Shown: piece after piece, positions 15,244-24,210 of the stretch
How the letters are laid out: every line of letters starts with the position of its first letter
How positions within the stretch are numbered: position 1 is the first letter of the stretch
NCBI GenBank assembly: GCA_905197955.1
Contig: CAJKAR010000049.1
Location: forward strand, 1-28,542
Source of the DNA: an uncultured Lentisphaeria bacterium
Lineage (GTDB): Bacteria > Verrucomicrobiota > Lentisphaeria > Victivallales > UBA1829
Direction of reading: 5' to 3'
Length of the DNA stretch: 28,542 nt
The notes under the pieces: generated by a model
Databases searched by the model: none
Seen by the model: only the letters and a program-made list of their open reading frames with translations
What the model was told of the DNA's origin: nothing
Position numbers and translations under genes: made by a program

Positions 15244-15662
15244 GAATCTTTGTTACGATAAAACAGCTCGGCAAACGCCGCGATGTGCTGGGACGTATTC
15301 CGTTTGATCTGCCGGAAGCGCCGCGAACGTTGCGCGATCTTTTGACCATGATGGTGAAAACAATGGTTGCTCAATATAACGCCAGAAAACTGGAAACTCC
15401 TGTGTTTCATTATCTTGCGGAAGATGATCTGCGGAATTCCGCAGATCAGACCGGAAAGGTCGGCTTCGGAACGCGTTATAATGAAAATGATGCCGATCCC
15501 GAACGCGCAGTCACTACGGCAATACAAGCCTTTGAGGACGGTCTTTACCGGGTGTTCGCCGGAAATACCGAACTCGCAAGTCTTGATGCACCTTTGGAAC
15601 TTGCATCGGACGAAACCATAACGTTAATTCGCCTGACCATGCTGGCGGGAAGGATGTGGTAA
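15240..15662 (+). CDS. MoaD/ubiquitin-like beta-grasp protein, partner of the DUF4132 gene
   Basis: The 140-residue protein begins MRIFVTIKQLGKR, a first beta strand like that of ubiquitin. A helix follows (TLRDLLTMMVKTMVAQYNAR, 30-49). It ends VFAGNTELASLDAPLELASDETITLIRLTMLAGRMW, very like the end of MoaD/ThiS (a small-residue loop, LDxPL, xDEITLI, then AG). An insert of about 50 residues, with FGTRYNENDADPERAVTTAIQAFEDG, separates the two halves. The C-terminal GG needed for thiocarboxylate or conjugation chemistry is missing (AGRMW). I recall such proteins next to DUF5724/DUF4132 genes as conserved hypotheticals. The ATG overlaps the upstream stop, and the next gene starts 2 bp after this stop. 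Confidence 0.7.
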   Translation: MRIFVTIKQLGKRRDVLGRIPFDLPEAPRTLRDLLTMMVKTMVAQYNARKLETPVFHYLAEDDLRNSADQTGKVGFGTRYNENDADPERAVTTAIQAFEDGLYRVFAGNTELASLDAPLELASDETITLIRLTMLAGRMW

Positions 15663-15663
15663 A

Positions 15664-18600
15664 ATGGCTGTAACCAATTCCCAGCAGCGGGAAAAAGAGA
15701 TTTCCGCATATTGGAAATCACATCGTCGCAGATGGAACTTTTTGCCCGTATTCGCCAAGCGGATCTGGCTGATACTCACGGTTGGAGACGAAACAGAGAA
15801 ACTTTTTGACTTTTATTTCTGGAATGGCGAAACGCAGAAACTGAAAGCCCGCACAATTCGCTGTTTTACCCAATCCGGACTTACCACATGGATGCTGTGG
15901 AATTCCGAATGGCGCAATGCCGTCATCTCGGCACTGCAGCACCGCCTGGCAGGAATCCATCAGTTCGGACTTTTCCGGCGAGCGTTTCGTTCTCCCGAAA
16001 AGACCGAGCGCTACGGGCATGTTATTTTTGAACTGTTGAACTGTTTTGTCCACGTCTGTGGATTTGATCTCACCCCGGATGAACTACTGACTCTTTTCTG
16101 CAAACATCCGGATTATCTGGAACAGCAATTCTGGCTGCGGCGTTGTCTTGCGCCGCTCTTCGCAGCACGTCTTGATGCAGGCTCTCCGGTTGTGCTGGAT
16201 CTCTGCCGTGAAGCGGTTTACGACAAGGGATTCTGCGGACAGGAAATGATCGAAGGACTCCTCTATTCCAAACAGGAAAGCAGCTGGAAGATGCTCTCCG
16301 ACCTTCTGCTCGCCGCCCGTTTGCAGGAGGGGTTGCGACAGAATATCCTTGAAGCAGCTTCCGACTGTCAGCCGGAAGCATTTCTCTACCTGATGAAAAC
16401 CGTATTGGAACATGATTTTCTGCGTTTTCCTGCAACAGTACGCGCCTTTGACGTCTGGACGGGTATGAATTTTGCCGCCGAACGTCCGGCCTCTGTTCGC
16501 AAGGCATTTGCGATGGCACTGGAAATGCTGCAGTCGCCCGAACGTCGGAAACAGGCGCTGGCCGATGGAGACCCACTCGAACTCTATCTGGCCCTGTGGG
16601 CATCCGGGTGCACTAATACGGACACGGCATTGGCGGCTATGCGCACGGTATTAAAAGATGTTTCCGGTATGCGTCGCTGCGCTGCGCTCTTCTTTCTCGA
16701 AAATACCGGGGAAACCGTCACATATCCCTTTATTGCCGAACGCCTGAATGATTGCAAAGATGATCCGGCATCGCTGGGAGAGCTTCTGTCGCTGCAGCCG
16801 GACGGGAAAACTTTTGCGCAGGAAAAACGGAAGGTAATTCCCCAGGAGGCGGGAGAACGTCGGAAACTGTTTGACAGTTTCCGTAGACTGCTTGAGGAAC
16901 TGCCTCTCAAAGAACGCAAGCTCAGCCATCCCTTTATCGCCGGACGGGAAATCAAGCTGTCGCAGTCACCGGTCTGGACAATACTGGTACGCCTTGCCGC
17001 TTACGGTCCCGACTTTGATTTACTGCGAACCTTGTCCGAGCTTGCTCCGGCACGATCGGCGGCGATGCAGAATCTGTTCCTTGATGAGGGGCTCTGGTTC
17101 ATGAATTTCCCATACCGTTATTTTTACCCGTCCGATGCGGTTCTGCGGAAATATCTCTACCAGACGGCGGTCAATGGTCGCCAGACTACGGTACGGATAC
17201 GGGCGCTGGCTCGCATGGAACAACTCTCCGCACCGAATCGGGAAGAACTTTTATCCCTGACCGGACTGCTGAACCTCAAAACCGATTCCATCCGTGCTTC
17301 TGTGGTTCGAATAGCACGCAAGTCCCGCTGGAAACTTGCATTGCTTGCTCATCTTCGTGAATCCGGCGATACGGAAAAACTTCGACTGCTGGAAAACTAT
17401 GGCAAAAAGGAAAAGCATCAGCCTCAATACACATGGAAGAACGGATTCGGGCTGTACACCCCGAAACAGCGATGGAGTTTTGCGTTTCCGCCCGGCAATG
17501 TGACCGATCATCCCCGGAATTGGGTTCATTCCCAGTTTGCCGGAGCCCAAAAGCTGATCGCAGAACTGGATGTACTGGTAGAGATCAACAAGGACTATGA
17601 ATTTCCGCAAACCACTTACAGCGGCTGTCAGAATATGTTGGTACTTGGCAATATCCAGATCGAAAACGGCTGGAAATTTGCGCCCCTCAGTTCCGATCGG
17701 GAAACATTTGATGCGTATCCTCTGGCGGAAGTCTGGCGTGATTTTTTCAAAGCACATCCTGCCACAGTGGAATTGTTGCTGACAGCACGGACATTGGTCC
17801 GCGCCGGAGGGAATTCCTCACGGAATAAACTACCTGCAACGGAGCTGGATATCTTTTTCGGCAGAGGTTTTACAAAAAACATCCCGACGGTTAAATTCCC
17901 GGCACAAGTCGGTAAAATTCTGGAACTGCAATTACTGGAGAGTGCACCACCGGAACGGATCGTGCAAATCATTTCCGCCATTCGCTGTCATACACCATGG
18001 TATTTTTCGTGGATGTTGGGTGCGTGGTATATACCGGCAGTGAATTGTTTTGTGGAATTGCTGGCCAATCTGCCGTATACTCCCGACGTATTCAAACTGC
18101 GGGCCTGGTATTTCAGGCATGCGCCATTTCGAGCCCTTGAAAAATCCATGCTACCCAATTATCTGGAGGCACATCGAAAAGGATTGATTTCCGAACAGGA
18201 AGTGTTCCGGTTCATTTTTGAGGACAACTCCGAAAGTTGGGGCTGGAGACTGCCGCACAATTTCCTTTTGCGCCGTCCTGAATTCCGTAAGGATCCGTTG
18301 CTCCTGAAAGCGGTCCGGCGTCTCGCCGACACCGAATTGGAGGAACGGCAGGAACTGCCGATTGATGTTTCAGGCTTGATTCCGGATTTGCGCTATTTGC
18401 CCGGGACGGAATATTTCGTCCGGATTCTGCGGCATTTCGGCAGTGAGCGTTTTGTCCGTTCCATCGGCTGGCGTGACACAGGAAAATATGCTCTTTTAAG
18501 TGAAATGCTGAAAATGGTGCGGCCGCTTCCCGGAGAAAACGGAGAAACCCTGAAAACGCTTCTCAGAGAAACAACCATTGAACCGGAACGTCTGGTCGAT

Positions 18601-20361
18601 GCGGCAATGTTCAATCCAGCGTTTCTGGAGATCGTCGGAGAATATCTCAATGAGCCGGGGCTGGCATCCGCAGGCTGGTATTTTCACGCCCATATTGACG
18701 AAAGTTTCGATGAGGAAAAAAGTGCCGCCGTTGCACGTTACACGCCGATTCCCGCTTCCGATTTCAATGATGGTGCATTTGACCGTGACTGGTTCAAAAG
18801 TGCGTTATCCGGAGTAAGCGAACAACGTTTCAAACAGTTGTATGAGGCGGCTAAGTACATTTCCTCCTCCAACCGCCACCGCCGGAGTCGTATTTTTTCT
18901 GATGCGGCACAGGGGAAACTCACTGAGGAGGCTGTGGAAAAGAAGCTGGCAACTACTCGCGACAAGGAAATGCTGATGGCATACGGTCTTCTGCCCGGCC
19001 GGAATTTCCGGCATCGGTATGAGACCATTCAGCGTTTTGCCAAAGAATCGAAGCAATTCGGTTCTCAGCGTCAGGCCAGTGAAAAACTCGCAGTTGCCGT
19101 TGCCATGGGCAATCTTTCCCGCTCGGCGGGATATACGGACATCAACCGTTTCCAATGGGCAATGGAAGATGACAAATTTCAGGAGCTTGCCACTTATTTC
19201 ACTCCGCAGACCATTTCCGGTCAAATCAAGGCTTTTTTGCGTCCGGATGAATTCGGACACTTGACACTGGTTGTCAACAAGTCCGGCAAGGTGCAGAAAA
19301 CACTTCCGGATGCGTTGCGCAAGCATTCCAAAGTGGTCGAATTGCGCGAGGCGGCCCGAAGTCTGCGCGAACAACAGCGGCGCAACCGCAGAACGCTTGA
19401 GAATGCCATGATTTCCGGCGATCCTTTCCGGAAAACCGAACTGGCGTCACTCCGGAAAAATCCGCTTCTCGCCCCGATGCTGGAAACACTGCTGTGGACG
19501 GACGGGAATCAGGTTTTCCTCCTCAATGAGTGGCCGGCTGGTGTCAAGGAAGCAAAGATTGCTCATTCACTTGATTTACTCAAGTCCGGCTCCTGGAGCG
19601 ATTGGCAGAAACATTTTGTCGAAGCGCAAATCCGCCAGCCGTTCAAACAGGTGTTCCGCGAACTCTACATTCCTGTCGATGAGGAGAAACAGGCAAAACT
19701 GAGCTCCTCACGCTACGAGGGACATCAGATTCAAGTACGGAAAGTGGCGGCAATTCTCGGCTCACGCGGCTGGATCAAGGATGATTGCGGATTATGCAAA
19801 GTCTTCCATAAGGAAAATCTGATTGTATTTGTCACTTTCCCTGTGGATTGGTTTTCTCCTTCCGAGGTGGAATCGCCGACGATTGGCAAGGTTACACTTT
19901 CTGACCGTCGCAACGGGAAAAGCGTTGCGATTTCCGAGTTGCCGGGAGTATTGTTCTCGGAAGTGATGCGCGATCTTGATCTGATGGTGAGTGTCGCGCA
20001 TGCCGGCGGAGTCGATCCGGAGGCGAGCCATTCGACCGTTGAAATGCGTGCCGCGCTCATTCGCGCAATGCTGCCGTTCTTCAAACTTGACAATGTCCGG
20101 ATCGAAAAGAGCCATGCGTTCATCACAGGTAAATTCGGAGAGTACACGGTTCATCTTGGAAGTGGTGTCTGCCACAAACAGGCGTCCGGGATGCTGAACA
20201 TCCTTCCGGTACATTCGCAGACGCGCGGCCGGATCTTCCTGCCGTTTGCCGACGACGATCCCAAAACGGCCGAAGTCCTGACAAAAATTCTCTTCCTCGC
20301 CGAAGACGACAAGATTAAAGATCCTTCCATTCTCGAGCAGATCAAAGGAGGCGGTCAGTGA
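15664..20361 (+). CDS. Giant DUF5724/DUF4132 (MolR-type) protein
   Basis: This 1565-residue soluble protein is the core of the plus-strand operon. The N-terminal two thirds (about 40-1000) are helix-rich and repeat-like, as in DUF5724. The DUF4132 region (about 1040-1340) includes SAGYTDINRFQWAMED, then PLLAPMLETLLWTDGNQVFLL. IRQPFKQVFRELYIP (about 1320-1335) is a strongly conserved block. The C-terminus (about 1420-1555: ISELPGVLFSEVMRDLDLMV, VHLGSGVCHKQASGM, RGRIFLPFADDDPKTAEVLTK) matches the DUF7737-type end of these proteins. MolR-type proteins in other bacteria often sit with MoxR ATPase and VWA genes; none is present here. The biochemical role is unknown; a scaffold or conflict-system role has been proposed. 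No WGR domain or membrane segment is seen. Confidence 0.85.
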   Translation: MAVTNSQQREKEISAYWKSHRRRWNFLPVFAKRIWLILTVGDETEKLFDFYFWNGETQKLKARTIRCFTQSGLTTWMLWNSEWRNAVISALQHRLAGIHQFGLFRRAFRSPEKTERYGHVIFELLNCFVHVCGFDLTPDELLTLFCKHPDYLEQQFWLRRCLAPLFAARLDAGSPVVLDLCREAVYDKGFCGQEMIEGLLYSKQESSWKMLSDLLLAARLQEGLRQNILEAASDCQPEAFLYLMKTVLEHDFLRFPATVRAFDVWTGMNFAAERPASVRKAFAMALEMLQSPERRKQALADGDPLELYLALWASGCTNTDTALAAMRTVLKDVSGMRRCAALFFLENTGETVTYPFIAERLNDCKDDPASLGELLSLQPDGKTFAQEKRKVIPQEAGERRKLFDSFRRLLEELPLKERKLSHPFIAGREIKLSQSPVWTILVRLAAYGPDFDLLRTLSELAPARSAAMQNLFLDEGLWFMNFPYRYFYPSDAVLRKYLYQTAVNGRQTTVRIRALARMEQLSAPNREELLSLTGLLNLKTDSIRASVVRIARKSRWKLALLAHLRESGDTEKLRLLENYGKKEKHQPQYTWKNGFGLYTPKQRWSFAFPPGNVTDHPRNWVHSQFAGAQKLIAELDVLVEINKDYEFPQTTYSGCQNMLVLGNIQIENGWKFAPLSSDRETFDAYPLAEVWRDFFKAHPATVELLLTARTLVRAGGNSSRNKLPATELDIFFGRGFTKNIPTVKFPAQVGKILELQLLESAPPERIVQIISAIRCHTPWYFSWMLGAWYIPAVNCFVELLANLPYTPDVFKLRAWYFRHAPFRALEKSMLPNYLEAHRKGLISEQEVFRFIFEDNSESWGWRLPHNFLLRRPEFRKDPLLLKAVRRLADTELEERQELPIDVSGLIPDLRYLPGTEYFVRILRHFGSERFVRSIGWRDTGKYALLSEMLKMVRPLPGENGETLKTLLRETTIEPERLVDAAMFNPAFLEIVGEYLNEPGLASAGWYFHAHIDESFDEEKSAAVARYTPIPASDFNDGAFDRDWFKSALSGVSEQRFKQLYEAAKYISSSNRHRRSRIFSDAAQGKLTEEAVEKKLATTRDKEMLMAYGLLPGRNFRHRYETIQRFAKESKQFGSQRQASEKLAVAVAMGNLSRSAGYTDINRFQWAMEDDKFQELATYFTPQTISGQIKAFLRPDEFGHLTLVVNKSGKVQKTLPDALRKHSKVVELREAARSLREQQRRNRRTLENAMISGDPFRKTELASLRKNPLLAPMLETLLWTDGNQVFLLNEWPAGVKEAKIAHSLDLLKSGSWSDWQKHFVEAQIRQPFKQVFRELYIPVDEEKQAKLSSSRYEGHQIQVRKVAAILGSRGWIKDDCGLCKVFHKENLIVFVTFPVDWFSPSEVESPTIGKVTLSDRRNGKSVAISELPGVLFSEVMRDLDLMVSVAHAGGVDPEASHSTVEMRAALIRAMLPFFKLDNVRIEKSHAFITGKFGEYTVHLGSGVCHKQASGMLNILPVHSQTRGRIFLPFADDDPKTAEVLTKILFLAEDDKIKDPSILEQIKGGGQ

Positions 20362-20483
20362 GCTTTGACAGACTGAAAAAAATCTCTATTCTCTCGTCGG
20401 CAATTTGTAGACTGCTGAGTGTTTACGCCGTCGATGCACAAATCGAAATCTGCAAGGCGGAATCGATGGGAGGGAATGAATGA
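20358..20483 (+). CDS. 41-residue ORF linking two genes by overlaps
   Basis: A GTG overlaps the stop of the giant gene (GTGA), and the frame ends in a TGA that overlaps the ATG of the next gene. AAAGGAGGCGGTCA lies just before the GTG, an excellent site. The product begins MSFDRLKKIS and has no recognisable domain. It may be a coupling peptide or what remains after an in-frame gene between its neighbours was deleted. The strong ribosome site argues that it is translated. Confidence 0.4.
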   Translation: MSFDRLKKISILSSAICRLLSVYAVDAQIEICKAESMGGNE

Positions 20484-21031
20484 TGCGCATCAAAAACTTT
20501 AAAACCATAACATTCAGAAAGCTGGACGTCAAGCTCGAAAAGACTCGTGATATTCGTATTTTGGACTGGTTGCTTCATGATGCTTGTTTTGATTTCTCAC
20601 AAATCCGTTACACACGAAAACGGCTAACAATTCCCTTGACGCGCCATCCGGCAGAATGGGAGAATGACAAATTGCGTCCGGTTAGTTTGGTGGATGGTGA
20701 ATTGATTTTATATCCCGTGCTTCGTCCCTGCGACTGGCAGATCACGCTTTCCGGCGAATGGCTCAATAAGCCGGAGCGTCTGGCGAGAATTGACGTCATC
20801 GGAACAAAACTCACCCGAAAAGTCGATCAGGAAGGCGATTTCCCGCCGGAATACCCGCCTGAAGTATGGTATCATTTCCGCTTGAAACTGTATAACTACA
20901 TGCTTCCGTGTTATCTGGATGTGTTGCTTCGCGGCTGGAAGGATTTTCCATTGATCCGTTACCATGACATCTCCAAGGCGTATGATTTGGCAACCCGTAA
21001 AACCATCATCTATCCCGGAGGCCGCCCGTGA
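20480..21031 (+). CDS. 183-residue soluble protein, unknown function
   Basis: It is a basic-to-neutral globular protein without membrane segments or cysteine pairs. Visible stretches include TFRKLDVKLEKTRDIRILDWLLHD, a likely helix-strand start; TIPLTRHPAEWE; ELILYPVLRPCDW; and FPPEYPPEVWYHFRLKLYNY. It appears beta-rich with several aromatic residues and could be a small adaptor. Two ATGs lie in tandem at 20480 and 20483 behind GGAGGG; spacing slightly favours the second. It overlaps the following GTG start (GTGA). I do not recognise a family. Confidence 0.65.
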   Translation: MMRIKNFKTITFRKLDVKLEKTRDIRILDWLLHDACFDFSQIRYTRKRLTIPLTRHPAEWENDKLRPVSLVDGELILYPVLRPCDWQITLSGEWLNKPERLARIDVIGTKLTRKVDQEGDFPPEYPPEVWYHFRLKLYNYMLPCYLDVLLRGWKDFPLIRYHDISKAYDLATRKTIIYPGGRP

Positions 21032-21708
21032 TTACCTGCCATTGTCCGCAATGCGATATAACCTTCCGGCATGAGGATGCCGAGGCGGTATTCTGTCCGA
21101 GATGCAAGACGACTTTGTGTGAAATTATTCTTGAAACTGAAGAAAAAGACCAACCTCCTCCCGGCAACGACTTTGACAAGAAGGCGGTAGGATGCGGAAT
21201 TATACTGTCGATATTATTTCTTATGCTCTTTATCACTCTGGGATATTTCTGGTGGCAGAGTTCCCGGGACTTTTTTACTCCACTGATCGTCCTTGTTATG
21301 CTTGCGGCTGCTCCGAAAATGATCAGTTCTCTCTTCGAAAACCATATACCGGGATGTGTCTGCAGTGAAGACTTTGAGATGTATTCTCCCGTCTATCGGA
21401 TCGTGAAAAGTGTTTCAACATTCCTGTATGTCTTCCTGGCATTCGGAATCTTTTTGCTGGTGCTTCCATTTGCGATAATGAGTGGTCCAGCAGGATTCCT
21501 GGTTTTCCTGGGAATACTCTCACTTCTGCTTTTACCAGCATTGTTTTCGGTTTTCCGGCGCAGGGGGATGCGAAAGGTTCTGTTATTGAGCATCCTGGCC
21601 GGTGTAATCAGTGGAATATTGTTGATCTGGGTGGCATTTCTGGGGCCGTTGTCCCGCGCAATGCGACAAGTCTCATCCGCGACACAGCAACAGGAGACAC
21701 ATCCGTGA
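21028..21708 (+). CDS. Membrane protein with N-terminal zinc ribbon
   Basis: The 226-residue protein starts MITCHCPQCD and continues FCPRCKTTLC, so C6/C9 and C23/C26 form a likely zinc ribbon, with C4 and C31 close by. Four or five membrane segments follow (about 52-73, 78-98, 127-150, 152-175 and 183-205). The plan, cytoplasmic ribbon plus helices, repeats the theme of the minus-strand operon. The GTG start overlaps the upstream stop as GTGA and follows GGAGG with about 8-base spacing. Function is unknown. Confidence 0.68.
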   Translation: MITCHCPQCDITFRHEDAEAVFCPRCKTTLCEIILETEEKDQPPPGNDFDKKAVGCGIILSILFLMLFITLGYFWWQSSRDFFTPLIVLVMLAAAPKMISSLFENHIPGCVCSEDFEMYSPVYRIVKSVSTFLYVFLAFGIFLLVLPFAIMSGPAGFLVFLGILSLLLLPALFSVFRRRGMRKVLLLSILAGVISGILLIWVAFLGPLSRAMRQVSSATQQQETHP

Positions 21709-21818
21709 TCACCAGTTATTACTCCGGATACAAGATTGCCTTCCGCCGAGACAATGATGCCGAAAAAAGCGTCTATTCTCGCCGAAATGTCCCGCAAAAG
21801 GAGGCCTTATGTCGATAA
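21705..21818 (+). CDS. 37-residue ORF linking two genes by overlaps
   Basis: A GTG overlaps the preceding stop (GTGA) and the frame ends 10 bases inside the next gene, whose ribosome site AAAAGGAGG it contains. The product begins MITSYYSGYK and is basic, with no known domain. A GGAG lies 9 bases upstream of the GTG. Like the frame at 20358, it may be a coupling peptide or a deletion remnant. Confidence 0.35.
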   Translation: MITSYYSGYKIAFRRDNDAEKSVYSRRNVPQKEALCR

Positions 21819-23323
21819 ACCTTACAATCATGCGGCCGGAACCAATTACGCAACAGGAATTTTACGCTCTTGTTCCGAATGATCCTGAGCTAGATTTTTC
21901 ATCATTGGAGAACAGAATTCAGGGAGTGTTCCATGCCTATCAGCTCGTGCTGAATCAAGGTAGAATTGATGTCGTCAGTGGAGTGGAAGTCGAAGAACTG
22001 CCGATTGGAAAATTGATGGAAATAGCTGAGAGCTTGAATGCCAGATTGTTTGAAGATTTTGACGGAACATTTTTCCGTAAAGATGGAGAGAACTTTCAAG
22101 ACCATAATTATTATGAAAAGTGCTGTGGGCAAAGATTATTGATAAGGGATGCATCTATCCCGCAAACATCTCGGACCAAACATCCATTAAGGGGTACCGT
22201 AATTGGGATTCTGCTGACTCTTTCATTGGGAGCTTTCATATATTATTGCATCCTAAATGGCGTTTATACCTTTGCCGTATTCGGGGTATTGGCATTCAGT
22301 TTTTTGATCACATATTTCATGACAAAGCAAGAGCGCATTTATAAAAAGCGTGAAAAACAATCGGACTTGCTGCAAATTAAAATCAATAATCAGCTTCAGG
22401 CTTTTTTTGACAGGTTTTCCGAAATCGTAGGTAGAGAGAAAGTCTTGTTGATTATGGCAAACGGTGCGAGAAAGCGGCCTTCGCCTGAATTGCAAGCTAT
22501 TGATGAGGCATTGAAGAATACGTCCGTCATTGAGAAAAAGCTGTCCGGGGATGAATCAATTGTTCCATCCAAACGCATTGTTGAAATTAATGCGGAAATA
22601 CAAAAAAATCGGAACTGCCGGATCATTTTATTCTATAACGCGTTTTCGTGGAAAAACATGGTTGCCGAACTTGAAAGTCTTGAAGTCATTCGAAATTCTC
22701 CGGAAATTCCGCCCCGGATTGCAGTTCTGCAAACTGTATATGAAATGGGTCAAATGCCTGTCCCTGTGGATTTGACCGGGCTCGCAGAAAAAAAGAAAAT
22801 AACGATTGCGTTATGTATGTTTATCAATCGAACGAATGGCAAAAATGGAGAATGGCTGATTCAGGACATGAACGCATATTCAACCGGCATTTCTTATCAA
22901 TTGCCCGATGGAGTAACCTTTGTCGCCGACGACGACTTGGCGACCTTCAACCGGGAATACACTGCCCACGGTTTCAATGAGGCGATCCTTTGGGCAGATG
23001 CGTATTCCAAAGGAACCGGATTCAAACCTCTACCGCTTAACCTTATCATCACTACACTTGAATCATGGCCGTCACGTTTGAATGCTGCCGGAATCCAAAC
23101 GTCTGTCCGTGTCGAGGACTTTTACGAATGTTCTGGACGAAGCATAGAGACAGGCTGTTGTTTTGACGGGCTGAATTTGACGGTTGAATTTGACGGATAT
23201 CCTGTCTGTCTTTTATGTTTTATCAAAGTCCCGTTTCCAGATTCCGGCAAGATCGAAGCATGTTTCTATTGTGAAAATGAAAAACTCCTTGAGGCTTTGA
23301 AACATGCCGGACTGGAAAATTAA
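21809..23323 (+). CDS. 504-residue membrane-tethered protein, unknown function
   Basis: Residues 1-125 form a soluble domain; membrane helices lie at about 128-147 and 151-170; the remaining 330 residues are soluble. After the helices comes a charged helical stretch (KQERIYKKREKQ, LQIKINNQLQAFFDRFSEIVG). A mixed domain follows, with CRIILFYNAFSWKNM and later DGVTFVADDDLATFNREYTAHG. The last 100 residues contain several cysteines (YECSGRSIETGCCF, CLLCFIKV, CFYCENEK), perhaps metal-binding. No known family is recognised. AAAAGGAGG precedes the ATG with 5-base spacing. Confidence 0.65.
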   Translation: MSINLTIMRPEPITQQEFYALVPNDPELDFSSLENRIQGVFHAYQLVLNQGRIDVVSGVEVEELPIGKLMEIAESLNARLFEDFDGTFFRKDGENFQDHNYYEKCCGQRLLIRDASIPQTSRTKHPLRGTVIGILLTLSLGAFIYYCILNGVYTFAVFGVLAFSFLITYFMTKQERIYKKREKQSDLLQIKINNQLQAFFDRFSEIVGREKVLLIMANGARKRPSPELQAIDEALKNTSVIEKKLSGDESIVPSKRIVEINAEIQKNRNCRIILFYNAFSWKNMVAELESLEVIRNSPEIPPRIAVLQTVYEMGQMPVPVDLTGLAEKKKITIALCMFINRTNGKNGEWLIQDMNAYSTGISYQLPDGVTFVADDDLATFNREYTAHGFNEAILWADAYSKGTGFKPLPLNLIITTLESWPSRLNAAGIQTSVRVEDFYECSGRSIETGCCFDGLNLTVEFDGYPVCLLCFIKVPFPDSGKIEACFYCENEKLLEALKHAGLEN

Positions 23324-23350
23324 GTCGTACAGAAAGTCAGAGGTTAATCC

Positions 23351-23806
23351 ATGAGAATCGCTTTTGATCTGGACAATACATTGATCTCTTCGAATTTCCC
23401 GCCGGAGGAGTGCAGAGGGTTACGCAGAATGTTTCTCAAGGAAAGACTTCGCCGGGGAACAAAATGGCTCTTCCGGCATTTGAGGTCCCGAGGGCACCGG
23501 GTTTGGATCTATACGACCTCCTGCCGTTCCGAAAAATATATTTCGCGTCTGTTTCATGCCTATGGACTCAACCTGGACGGCATCGTCAATCTGGATCGAC
23601 ACAATCTCAAGACCCCGCCATGCAGCAAATACCCTCCCGCTTTCGGGATTGATCTCCTGATCGACGACAGCCCGGGTGTGGAACGGGAAGGCCGGACACA
23701 TGGTTTTTCCGTAATCATCGTTTCGCCCGACAATCCTGATTGGGCGGAAAAACTCCTTGACGAAATAGACCATCTCCAGTTTAGGTTAATGACAGATGTG
23801 AAATGA
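23351..23806 (+). CDS. HAD-superfamily hydrolase (small phosphatase-like)
   Basis: The 151-residue protein shows the HAD motifs in order: motif I FDLDNTLI (D6, D8), motif II YTTSC (T55 or T56), a lysine region NLKTPPCSKYPP for motif III (K87 or K93), and motif IV LLIDDSPG (D105, D106), then the GFSVIIVSPDNPDW tail typical of small HADs. It has only a minimal cap (about 15-45). All catalytic acids are present, so it should be an active phosphatase or phosphotransferase; the substrate cannot be told. A ribosome site AGAGG lies 7 bases before the ATG. It follows the 504-residue gene after 27 bp. Confidence 0.8.
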   Translation: MRIAFDLDNTLISSNFPPEECRGLRRMFLKERLRRGTKWLFRHLRSRGHRVWIYTTSCRSEKYISRLFHAYGLNLDGIVNLDRHNLKTPPCSKYPPAFGIDLLIDDSPGVEREGRTHGFSVIIVSPDNPDWAEKLLDEIDHLQFRLMTDVK

Positions 23807-23821
23807 TTTCGGAGTATTGCC

Positions 23822-24139
23822 ATGAAACACATGCACATTGAACTAGCTTTTGGAATCAATATCATTTTATCAGTTTATATGTTATGTTTTTCCGGTCTGC
23901 TGAAATTTTATTGTCAAAAAGAGCCTGTAATTGGAATCGTAAAACTATTATCAATATATGGTTTTTATTATTTCATCTTCCTTCTTGGTATGATTATATT
24001 TTATACGTTTTCGAGACGATTATTTCTTAAATATATAGCGTTATACTACTTGATTCCATTTGCATTTCTTTGTCTTACGTTGTTAACTTTTTTTCTCTTA
24101 TATTTCGAAGCACATTGGAAAGGAATACCAATCAACTAA
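23822..24139 (+). CDS. Small AT-rich membrane protein
   Basis: The 105-residue protein is almost entirely hydrophobic, with three probable helices (about 8-28, 39-62 and 70-94) and short loops. Its codons are visibly AT-richer than those of its neighbours, suggesting a different origin or weak selection. GGAG lies about 9 bases upstream of the ATG. No family is recognised. It could be an immunity-like or holin-like protein, but nothing in the sequence decides this. Confidence 0.6.
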   Translation: MKHMHIELAFGINIILSVYMLCFSGLLKFYCQKEPVIGIVKLLSIYGFYYFIFLLGMIIFYTFSRRLFLKYIALYYLIPFAFLCLTLLTFFLLYFEAHWKGIPIN

Positions 24140-24210
24140 TCCAATGGAGACGAACGAGAATCTACGTTAAACAATGGATCAGAATTCGGATCAACACGGA
24201 AAGTGACTGC

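Noticed and set aside
24070..24210. Upstream extension of the 24211 gene
   Set aside because: The extension overlaps the end of the previous gene, lacks a ribosome site, and would bury the evident signal peptide.
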